This document shows, piece by piece, positions 8,905 through 16,126 of a stretch of DNA of 28,136 nt (within the stretch, counting starts at the first letter, position 1; each line of letters starts with the position of its first letter). Source of the DNA: Seminavis robusta (Eukaryota > Bacillariophyta > Bacillariophyceae > Naviculales > Naviculaceae); contig CAICTM010001498.1 in assembly GCA_903772945.1 (NCBI GenBank), positions 1 to 28,136 on the forward strand, written 5' to 3'. The notes under the pieces were generated by a model that had not been told where the DNA came from, searched no databases, and saw nothing but the letters and a program-made list of their open reading frames with translations. Position numbers and translations under genes: made by a program.

Positions 8905-9063
8905 TGTGCAACCTCCTCTGATGTGCAACCTCCTCTGTTGTGCAACCTCCTCTGCTGTGCAACCTCCTCCTGTTGTGCAACCTCCTCTGCTGTGCTCCTC
9001 CTGCTATGCAACCTCCTCCTGCTGTGCAACCTCCTCTGCTGTGCAACGCCCTCTGCTGTGCAT
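8905..9063 (+). repeat. 17-bp minisatellite, about 9.5 units
   Basis: The unit is TGTGCAACCTCCTCTGC, with 14-18-bp variants, running from 8905 to about 9063. Frames across it are low-complexity translations and are not counted as genes. It ends about 18 bp before the stop codon of the small minus-strand Rep-like gene. Confidence 0.85.
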
Positions 9064-9080
9064 CCCATCGTGTATTCAAA

Positions 9081-9500
9081 TCATTCCTTTACTTTAACCC
9101 TATACCTCCTATCGTCATCTTGTATAACCCGCATGACCAAGTTGAGGTCTTCATCTCCTTTAGCCAACTTTCCAGTCAAAGTCGCCTGCTTGTCAATGTT
9201 GAAGCATTGAATCATGTTAATGACATCCCCAAAAGGAGCAGGGTGACAGTGACTGTGTTTTCCAAGGATCTTCTTAATGTGTGCTTGTGTACACGGATTC
9301 TTCATACTAAAAAATCCCCTTAGTAGCAGACAAGTCTCTGCTGCGTCCCTGGCAACGACGGCAAATCTCGCTCCCCTTTCGAAAACCTCTCTCAGATAGA
9401 TGGAACTGTCGTTCCTCCACTCTTGTGCCCGTCCCTTGCCTTCGTCATCTCTGTAATTGAAGAACAAAGTGAAATTCCAATTCTTTGATGTTTGGCTCAT
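9081..9500 (-). CDS. Small stand-alone Rep-domain-like protein A (139 aa), catalytic residues lost
   Basis: I chose the ATG at 9500, which opens MSQTSKNWNFTL. Residues 7-15 (NWNFTLFFN) match Rep motif I. Residues 46-68 (FAVVARDA...LLLRGFFSMKN) occupy the place of motif II, where HLQG reads LLRG. TQAHIKKILGKH (71-82) fits the helix that follows motif II in Rep domains, and a Cys at 99 sits at the motif III position without the tyrosine. The metal-binding histidine and the nucleophile thus seem to be gone, and no helicase part follows. It is probably a Rep-derived DNA-binding protein or regulator rather than a nickase. It is transcribed away from protein B with a 69-bp gap. Similarity is by eye and should be tested by structure prediction. 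Confidence 0.5.
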   Translation of the reverse strand: MSQTSKNWNFTLFFNYRDDEGKGRAQEWRNDSSIYLREVFERGARFAVVARDAAETCLLLRGFFSMKNPCTQAHIKKILGKHSHCHPAPFGDVINMIQCFNIDKQATLTGKLAKGDEDLNLVMRVIQDDDRRYRVKVKE

Positions 9501-9527
9501 TTTTTTCGTTTGCAAATTTATGACCCC

Positions 9528-9559
9528 AACGCTAACTTTCAACTCTAACGCTAACTTTC
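9528..9559 (+). promoter_or_regulatory. Iteron-like direct repeat in the divergent promoter of the two small Rep-like genes
   Basis: AACGCTAACTTTC occurs at 9528-9540 and again at 9547-9559, a 19-bp spacing. It lies in the 69-bp gap between the start codons at 9500 and 9570, where both promoters must sit. A bound repressor or Rep-like protein is a natural guess. Confidence 0.5.
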
Positions 9560-9569
9560 CAAGCAACCC

Positions 9570-9878
9570 ATGATGGTAGCTCTAAAGTTTTATTTCCCTT
9601 CAAACGGCCAAGACCAAGATGCGTTCATGGAACACATGTGGAATCAAGGAGCAACACCCTATCTAATTTATGTTCGAAGAATGTCCCTCCGTGGGAATCC
9701 ATACATCAAAGGAGTCTTCATTCAAAATGACAACGCAACCATCCCAGCTGAGTTCGAGTGCATTTCCCTTTCCAAGGACACCCTCCCCTGCTTACTGAAT
9801 GAACTCCAAGAAGAACTCTCAATTGAAAACAACGGTGTTGAAGTAGGCACTCCCGAAGACTATTTGACACCAAAATAA
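9570..9878 (+). CDS. Small Rep-domain-like protein B (102 aa)
   Basis: Two ATGs (9570 and 9573) open the frame. Residues 5-12 (LKFYFPSN) could correspond to motif I. TPYLIYVRRM...GNPYIKGVFIQ (29-52) has the shape of the segment leading into motif II, with HLQG read as YIKG. The C-terminus VGTPEDYLTPK could be motif III with Y98 and K102. The assignment is weaker than for protein A. The IKG and VGT landmarks are shared with the 121-aa protein at 27365-27730, which suggests the two are related. It has no helicase domain. It is divergent from protein A and followed by the 79-bp repeat array. Confidence 0.42.
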   Translation: MMVALKFYFPSNGQDQDAFMEHMWNQGATPYLIYVRRMSLRGNPYIKGVFIQNDNATIPAEFECISLSKDTLPCLLNELQEELSIENNGVEVGTPEDYLTPK

Positions 9879-9908
9879 ATGTCTAGAGTATCGTTCACCG
9901 TAGGAGGT

Positions 9909-10142
9909 CTCCTAGGTTCCCGTGGGTACAACATCCAAGAAGGATTACTTCCACCTCTGTCCCTAAAATACTTGCCAATATCAGCACCTCCTAGGTTCCC
10001 GTGGGTACAACATCCAAGAAGGATTACTTCCACCTCTGTCCCTAAAATACTTGCCAATATCAGCACCTCCTAGGTTCCCGTGGGTACAACATCCAAGAAG
10101 GATTACTTCCACCTCTGTCCCTAAATACTTGCCAATATCAGC
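9909..10142 (+). repeat. Three tandem copies of a 79-bp unit
   Basis: Copies begin at 9909, 9988 and 10067, each starting CTCCTAGGTTCCCGTGGG and ending CCAATATCAG. They are nearly identical, with a one-base deletion in the third copy, so the expansion is recent. The first copy is preceded by a TAGGAG/CTCCTA dyad at 9901-9914. Frames across the array are repeat translations, not genes. Confidence 0.9.
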
Positions 10143-10143
10143 T

Positions 10144-10951
10144 TTAGTAATCACCCCTGCTCGGAGCATATACTTTAAGATCACTAGCTAGATCTCGATC
10201 TGGAAACGTCATGTTTTTTTTTATGTCCAACCTCTTAAACAGAAGCCTGAAAGACAGTGCGCGGCATTCCTCAAGTTCATGGGTGACAGCGCGAATGCTT
10301 TCAGGGAAGAACCCATCCCCATACGCCGCACGTCTTCGGAATATCGCAGCCATAATACGACGGTATCGTTCATCTTTCACCAAATCGTGACTCCAAAATG
10401 TTTTGGCAAGGTCGCTCCAAATGTTGTTGATAAACTCTTTCCAAGACCAACCTTGTTGGTGCGAACAGTGAAATGAGTGCCATCAAGCTGAACATAAGTG
10501 ATTTCCACGCATTCGAGCTTGTTACGCTTGTGGGCACACATGTGAATCTTAGGGACGCCTTGTCCCATCTGCCAGTCCGAGTTCTTCGCCTTGTAAACAT
10601 GTAGAAAGCTGCTAGTCTTCATACTGTGATTATACTCCCAGAGGGCAGTCACAACCTTCGGAAGACTATCGCGGAAAATCGGAGTGATGAAGTGCCCACC
10701 TTCATAGTTTGCCCAGGTATCCTCAGTCGTCTTTGTTGCGGCTTTGATGTCTCCTGGGATACGGTGGCTCCCAAATACTTCTACAGCGCATCTAACCTTG
10801 AGGAGCCATGATTCGACCTTATCAGGGTCCGCATCGAGGGTGTGAGCGTCTTTACGGATCTTCTCAACCATTGCACGCAAAGTTGACGGCCAGGAAATTC
10901 GATAACTTCACCCATAACCACATCTTCCCAGCTGATAGTATAGTCGGCCAT
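10144..10951 (-). pseudogene. Frameshifted hypothetical gene (about 265 codons)
   Basis: A start at the ATG at 10951 (MADYTISWED) opens a frame that is protein-like to about 10880. The reading then continues in another frame (TLRAMVEKIRKD..., about 10880-10440). After a further one-base shift near 10435-10445 it continues as EFINNIWSDLAKTFW... to 10144. Each segment looks like genuine protein and they follow on directly, so I read this as one gene with two indels. I recognise no family. It lies on the minus strand, 184 bp from the double-nonanucleotide hairpin, so it may be the second gene of a small replicon (for example a capsid or accessory gene), but nothing in the sequence shows that. 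Confidence 0.5.
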
Positions 10952-11131
10952 TGTTGCGAGAGTTGAAGACGCTGATCAAGAGTTGTGACTCCTCTCTCTA
11001 CGATTTCCGAGGCTTCACGTTGCGAACACGCTGTGGTTTCTCCATCGTTTTTGCTTCCACGCTACGATCGTTTCAAACAGCCGTTCAACACTCAATAGAT
11101 ATGATAACCCGAGCAGGTGTACGTAAGGATA

Positions 11132-11174
11132 CGAATAGGGCGATACTATTATTACAATTATTACCGCCCTATCG
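11132..11174 (+). promoter_or_regulatory. Candidate CRESS-type replication origin hairpin with two tandem nonanucleotides
   Basis: Arms ATAGGGCG (11135-11142) and CGCCCTAT (11165-11172) pair perfectly, and CG/CG (11132-11133 with 11173-11174) extends the stem past a one-base bulge. The 22-nt loop holds TATTATTAC (11147-11155) directly followed by AATTATTAC (11156-11164). Both fit NANTATTAC, the loop consensus of geminivirus/circovirus-type origins. The second copy abuts the 3' arm. Rep nicks such motifs in known replicons; use by the Rep in this window is inferred. Confidence 0.55.
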
Positions 11175-11349
11175 GTCCACTCCACCCCTACTGTTTTTCC
11201 TATAGTGAAGTCAGAAAATGGGGGACCAGTGGACCGACTGTTAAACAAGGTTCCCTTGAGATTTAACAAAAAATTAGTTCCCACGCTCGGTCCCCCCGGT
11301 CCCCCACGGTTAAACCCCAGGTCCACCACGGTGGATCCACAATCGGTCC
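11173..11349. repeat. GGTCC/GGACC cluster with inverted repeat beside the origin hairpin
   Basis: GGTCC or GGACC occurs at 11174, 11223, 11231, 11289, 11298, 11320 and 11345. TCGGTCCACT at 11172-11181 is perfectly inverted at 11228-11237. A 5-bp site would be expected less than once in such a stretch, so this is enrichment. Iterons beside CRESS origins look like this, although a GC-rich skew could contribute. Confidence 0.45.
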
Positions 11350-11728
11350 CAAGCATCAGCAACAACAACTTGAGACCATGGGATCCGGTGCAATGGCTGA
11401 GAGATCACCCGAGAGATCACTCGATCCAGCTCCAACAGCACATTCCTAAGCCATTACATGAGGAACCCCACATGATCAACACCGACGAAGATCCTCCCAC
11501 AGACGAAGGATGGTGCCCAGTGTATTCGACTTCCATGAGTTAGAGGCAGCAGTCAACTAAAAATAATATTTTAATTCAAGTCTTAACCGGTGAAAACACG
11601 GTGCTCTTTTTTGCAAAAAGGCACACACATCACCCGAGAATCCCGGATTCACACCGGTAAACAAGTTGAAACGTGACTAAATCTACAGTTAACAGTTAAG
11701 AAAGGAAGCCCGAGCCTCCAAACACTCA

Positions 11729-12181
11729 GGAGCGTTCCTCAATCGTGCATGACCTTTAAATCCGACCCTAATTTTAGGGTCGGTTTGGGGAAACCCGTCC
11801 CTAAATCCGACTCAATTAGGGTCGGTTTCGAAACCCGACCCTAAATCGAAACCCGTCCCTAAATTAGGGACGTTTTTTCAGAAACCGTCCCTATTTTTCA
11901 GAAACCGTCCCTATTTTTAGGGTCGGTTTTCAAACCCGACCCTAATATTGGTGCGTTTTCAATGTATTTACCATTCAGTCCCGTTTCTATTTAGGGACGT
12001 TTTTCAAACCCGACCCTAAATCGATTAGGGACGTTTTTTCAGAAACCGTCCCTATTTTTCAGAAACAGTCCCTATTTTTAGGGTCGGTTTTCAAACCCGA
12101 CCCTAAAGGGAACCCGTCCCTAAATCCGTCCCAAAATTAGGGTCGGTTTTTGTTAAGGTATGCACGATTGAGGAACGCTCC
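11729..12181. mobile_element. 453-bp foldback MITE with 22-bp terminal inverted repeats
   Basis: GGAGCGTTCCTCAATCGTGCAT (11729-11750) is perfectly inverted at 12160-12181. The interior (about 11760-12150) is an array of short inverted blocks, GGGTCGGTTT with AAACCCGACCC and GGGACG with CGTCCC, so the whole element can fold back on itself. It carries no gene, so it must have moved with a transposase supplied elsewhere. No clear target-site duplication is visible (CACTCA on the left, AGAAGA on the right). Confidence 0.8.
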
Positions 12182-12215
12182 AGAAGACCACAATCCACAA
12201 TCCTCCCAGAAGACC
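12182..12215 (+). repeat. GAAGACC double-motif repeat, copy 2
   Basis: The motif AGAAGACCACAATCC, then ACAATCCTCCC, then AGAAGACC abuts the right end of the MITE. It shares ACAATCCTCCCAGAAGACC with 15590-15607 and the GAAGACC halves with 4269-4287. Confidence 0.5.
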
Positions 12216-12225
12216 GATCTGTTCG

Positions 12226-13272
12226 ATGGTGGTAACCATGGATGAGCGAAGAGAGTGGCAGCAAAAACTTGACAAAGCCGGGATTGACCCTCGAGGCCTT
12301 GATGGAAAAGAGGACATTGACGAAGCTTGTGAACTTCTATCAATCGACGGCCTTGGGCCGAAGACAAGATTCCGTGCTTTTCTGAAAGACCTCGGCGAGG
12401 TCTGCTTCAACGTAACGGCCGAAATTGAGGATGGTCGCTTGAGCAAAGGCGTACGAGCGGCTGTTTACATGAAGGCTGATGACAACACTGCACACTTCAT
12501 CCCTGGGGAGAATCCAATTCGTTATGGGGAAGGAGATGACATCAACAAGCTTTCCGTGTCCCTGTATTTCAACACATATGAGGCGGCGATGGGATTTTCG
12601 CGGGCTCTTCGCAAGTGGTCGTTTGATCATCCGAATTCTAGTGTTCAACCGAAGGTATCGCTTGCCGTCAGTTGCATCCGACCGATCAACCTTCAGCCCG
12701 TTACTTTTGATCAGTATGATCCAGCAGAAGCAGAAGACTCTCCTTGTACGAGTCTGGCAGACTTCAGAGGGTTCTCACTCGTTCTGGCAACAGAGCCAGC
12801 AGAATTAGACAGCCCGCTGAAAACTTATCAAGCTATCGAGAGGGCTGCTTGGTTATCGTCTGTCGGGGCCTATAAGCTGCATCTGAAAGACAAAGCACTT
12901 CCGGAATTTAAAAAGCTGCGTTATGATGACAACAATTTGTTGGCGGCGAGCTGGACATTTCACCAGTTTTTTGATGGTTTGAATCTCCCCGACACACCAC
13001 ATCGGGTACCGCAGGTGGCCGTAAAACCATTGCGTCCAGCCACGGAACGTCATATATTCAACGACGGGGAACGACGTCTGCGGATCGATGTGCAGGTTGA
13101 GTGTTTCACTCAGAAAGCCGCCAATACACTGCGACCCTATATTCCCGACGGTGGCACTACTGTTGCCATCTATGCACAAAACGCTGATATTCTCTGGGAA
13201 TGTCTGCAATGGAAATACGACGACAGCATTGCAAAATGGGGAGCTTATCAAGCGGAACTCAATCAATATTAG
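12226..13272 (+). CDS. HNH-nuclease-like protein (348 aa, or 344 aa from the second ATG)
   Basis: The ATG at 12226 opens the frame; the ATG at 12238 has a better context (accATGGa) and may be the true start. Residues 11-57 (KLDKAGID...GLGPKTRFRAFLKDLG) resemble a small helical SAM-like domain. Residues 215-251 fit the HNH_2 pattern: H219 in YKLHLK, N236/N237 in DDNNLLAAS, and H246 in FHQFFDG, where family members have NGL.L....H.LFD. The rest is unrecognised. HNH proteins usually cut DNA, but a derived non-catalytic role is possible. The frame is fully intact and lies between two copies of a GAAGACC repeat, beside a MITE. It could be an accessory gene of a mobile element or a member of a diatom-expanded family. 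Confidence 0.5.
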   Translation: MVVTMDERREWQQKLDKAGIDPRGLDGKEDIDEACELLSIDGLGPKTRFRAFLKDLGEVCFNVTAEIEDGRLSKGVRAAVYMKADDNTAHFIPGENPIRYGEGDDINKLSVSLYFNTYEAAMGFSRALRKWSFDHPNSSVQPKVSLAVSCIRPINLQPVTFDQYDPAEAEDSPCTSLADFRGFSLVLATEPAELDSPLKTYQAIERAAWLSSVGAYKLHLKDKALPEFKKLRYDDNNLLAASWTFHQFFDGLNLPDTPHRVPQVAVKPLRPATERHIFNDGERRLRIDVQVECFTQKAANTLRPYIPDGGTTVAIYAQNADILWECLQWKYDDSIAKWGAYQAELNQY

Positions 13273-13761
13273 GACGCACCGCATTTTATAGCCCAATGCG
13301 ATGTTGCCTTGTGTTTGTCACGGGCGATGAATTCACGAAACAAAACTCTACCAGACCGGGTACAACCCAGATCTCTTCACCAACTAATTCCACCGATAAC
13401 ACGAAAATTACCCTTTGTATCATACCACAACTCTCCCCTTTACAACATGAATGAGCGCCACTCACGTTCATCGTCCGTGTACGTAATCATCCTCTGTAAT
13501 AGGGAGAAATCTCCCAAGAGAGTCCTCCTCCTGAGGGTGAATGGTGCCCACCACTTTCAGTTTGTTTTCTGGATGAGAGAGAGGATCGGGAAACAGAGGG
13601 GTAGCAGCGCCAAGGCCGAAAGTGACAAGTTAACCCTAATGAGTTAACCTTAAAATCACCGTTCGGAGTGGATGGAAAACCTCCTCCTCCTTCTCACTTC
13701 TCATTGGTATTCGGCTTTTTTCCAGCGTTCGTCTCCTGTTTCCTCAGTTTGCTCGCTACTT

Positions 13762-14160
13762 GGATCCTTATGACGAATACATGCACAACCGAATATTGTC
13801 AATCCAGCCATTGTAGCCAGTTACCGTAGAGTTACATCGATCCGTGACAGTACCGAACACACACTCAGGTTCCGCTTTACTGGCTACACTCCGTTACCGG
13901 TACCTTGCTTTGGATCCTTATGACGAATACATGCACAACCGAATACATGCACAACCGAACATTGTCAATCCAGCCATCGTAGCCAGCTACCGTAGAGTTC
14001 ATCGATCAGTGACAGTGGCAACAGTATCGAACACACGCAGGTTCGACTTTGCTCGCTGCACTCGGTTACCTCGCATTGGATCCTTATGACGAATACATGT
14101 AGAACGGAATATTGTCAATCCAACCATTGTAGCCAGCTGCCGTATAGCTAGTGGCAACAG
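13762..14160 (+). repeat. Diverged tandem repeat, three copies of about 150-166 bp
   Basis: Copies start at 13762, 13912 and 14078 with GGATCCTTATGACGAATAC and share ATTGTCAATCCA, GTAGCCAG and the following CCGTA block. The middle copy has an extra ATGCACAACCGAAT duplication. Divergence indicates an older duplication. Confidence 0.8.
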
Positions 14161-14172
14161 TACTTGATTTGC

Positions 14173-14490
14173 GCATACAGGAAAATGGGTACCGACACAG
14201 GAATCACCACCAAAACAGTAGGAAATAACAAGAAGGGATGAATCCGGTAGGAGGATCCACTCTCTTGTGTGTTGTCGAGTAGCTAGCCTTGCTCCTGTTC
14301 CCTTTCAATGAGTCGACGACTCGATGATCTATTATCTTACGAAAGAAGCAAGTCGTTCGCCCGAGGACTTGTGCATACAGAAAAATGGGTGCCGACACAG
14401 GAATCACCACCAAATCACAAGGAAGTAACACTGGAGGGATGAATCCAGTAGTAGAATCCACTCTCCTCTGTGCTTTTGTGCATTGTCGTG
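14173..14490 (+). repeat. Two-copy direct repeat with 200-bp period
   Basis: GCATACAGGAAAATGGGT at 14173 recurs with small changes at 14373, followed in both by CGACACAGGAATCACCACCAA, a GGGATGAATCC block and ATCCACTCTC. Confidence 0.75.
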
Positions 14491-14942
14491 TAGCCTCCTC
14501 CGGTTGACTGTTGCCATTCAATGACTCGAAGATGTCGTTCATGCTGTTGGTAGGGCTGGAGTTAACAGTTTCCTCCGTACACATACCTCCGTAGCGGTAG
14601 CCTCTTCTTCCTCGTGTTATTCGGAGCGATCAATCGTTCGTTGGACCGCGACAATGGGATTTCCTCGGCCGTCAGCAGTGCAGCAGAGAAAACAACAAAT
14701 AGATATGAGTTTTGTTTTCTGTGCTCAACTGCAGAAGACCGGAGACTTACCATTGTTTTTCAAATTGCACCAACTTGGCCGTCATGGGCCGAGAACTGAC
14801 TGCCATCCCACGGTCCATAGGATTCAATGAGGGATGGCTTTCGAATCTGCACCAGAGAAGGACGGCTTGGATAATAATAGAGGTGCGATCGATCGATTCG
14901 AATAATTAAAACCAACTCACCTGTTGACGGCCGAGCTCGGAA

Positions 14943-15155
14943 TTCTCTCCTGTTTACCATAGGAATTGAATGAGGGAGAGAAAGTCAGCGCTGTACCTTC
15001 AATTAACACTCTTGATAATAGGCTTACATCGTACAGTACCGTACCAGTCGTTCAATCGTTCCAACAACATTCTTGTTGGCCAAGCTTGGATTTCTCTCCT
15101 CTTTGCCATAGCAATTCAATGAGGGAGAGAAGTCAGTGCTGCACCTTCAATGATG
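14943..15155 (+). repeat. Two-copy direct repeat with 149-bp period
   Basis: TTCTCTCCT followed by a CCATAG.AATT.AATGAGGGAGAGAA block appears at 14943 and again at 15092, ending in AGTCAG.GCTG.ACCTTCAAT in both copies. Confidence 0.7.
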
Positions 15156-15359
15156 GACTTGAACGGTACTAGCTCCAGGCAATCAGTTTATCCTTAACCT
15201 TAGTAACTTCAACGGTTCTTGTATCCACGAATCGATCTAAATCTTTCGCGATACACATGACCGTTGATTCTGCAACTGAAGTGCGAGTACACTAATTTAC
15301 ACAGTAAACGCGAGCCAATCGATTTCAGAGTGCAACTGAGGGGGTAACCAAAAGGTGCG

Positions 15360-15376
15360 CCGTCTCAAGGAGACGG
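15360..15376. repeat. Short perfect hairpin
   Basis: CCGTCTC and GAGACGG arms (7 bp) flank a 3-nt loop in otherwise featureless DNA. No T-run follows, so this is not a classic terminator. Confidence 0.5.
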
Positions 15377-15580
15377 AATTGACGAGTTGACCCGGTTGGT
15401 GACATCACTTTCCGAGAACATGTATCTCAATCATTATTCATTCACGAATAAGGTCATTGATGCCTCGCCTCGAAGTCATTATGTGCTACACGACTGCGAT
15501 CTTTAGTGTCTCATTCCCTGTCCCGGATTGAATTACCTGTCAATTGAACCGTTAAGAGCGAGCCGAACCATCAAACCCTT

Positions 15581-15608
15581 GGAAGACCACAATCCTCCCA
15601 GAAGACCC
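15581..15608 (+). repeat. GAAGACC double-motif repeat, copy 3
   Basis: The motif reads GGAAGACCACAATCCTCCC then AGAAGACCC. It is the most regular copy and is in the same orientation as those at 4269 and 12182. Confidence 0.5.
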
Positions 15609-16126
15609 ATGCGGTCTTGCAGAATCGACTTTCTATTACTGTAGCTAGTACGGTAGCAGCCAGAGGAATCTGGCTTCATCTTTTTCTGGAGGCAGTTCTG
15701 AAGCCACTGTCACCGGTCAACAGACCTACTAGACTACGATGTACTGGTATTTATAGTACATGTAATTAAGTAATCTAAGCCGAGGTGACAGACAGGAAGT
15801 AGGCACTTGCCCTGCATCCGTACCGCAGAGTACTAGTAGGCACAACTTTTTCATTCCATGTTGGAGCGCAAACAATGAGCACAAACTCCCACTCTCAACC
15901 CCAGCGCTGCCTTCCCCTACGGTAGCAATGAACAAGGGTGAAAGCGGTAGAAGGCAGTGATCTGATTGGCTAATCAACCTATGACATCAGCAAATGCGTC
16001 AGCAAAGATTCAAATATACTTAACGTACCGTTTATAAAGATTACAGAGCTAGTGTGCTACCTAGTCGCCATTTTCGTGTTTCGCGAAAACAGAAAGACGG
16101 ATTCCTTCCGTCGGATCGGAGCGACA

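Larger units (their letters stand above)
10952..11728. other. Non-coding stretch with candidate origin and GGTCC cluster
   Basis: No convincing gene is seen. A 112-codon plus-strand frame at 11205-11543 exists but is proline-rich, repeats GGTCC-derived codons and has no recognisable domain, so I do not call it. The stretch holds the NANTATTAC hairpin (11132-11174) and seven GGTCC/GGACC sites between 11174 and 11349. The rest (11545-11728) shows nothing I can name. Confidence 0.5.
13273..16126. other. Long non-coding region with local duplications
   Basis: No frame here looks like protein. Three diverged copies of a roughly 150-166-bp unit start at GGATCC sites at 13762, 13912 and 14078. Two copies of another unit start at 14173 and 14373 (200-bp period), and two copies of a third start at 14943 and 15092. 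A short hairpin lies at 15360-15376. The final 100 bp (TTTATAAAG near 16029) could be the promoter of the transposon gene that follows. No RNA gene was recognised. Confidence 0.55.

Noticed and set aside
8677..9210. 177-codon plus-strand frame and several overlapping frames around the 17-bp repeat
   Set aside because: The translations are repeats of the minisatellite (CNLL, GGCT and similar) with no domain, so they are composition artefacts.
11205..11543. 112-codon plus-strand frame
   Set aside because: Proline-rich, built partly from GGTCC repeats, no recognisable domain, and overlapped by an equally open minus frame.
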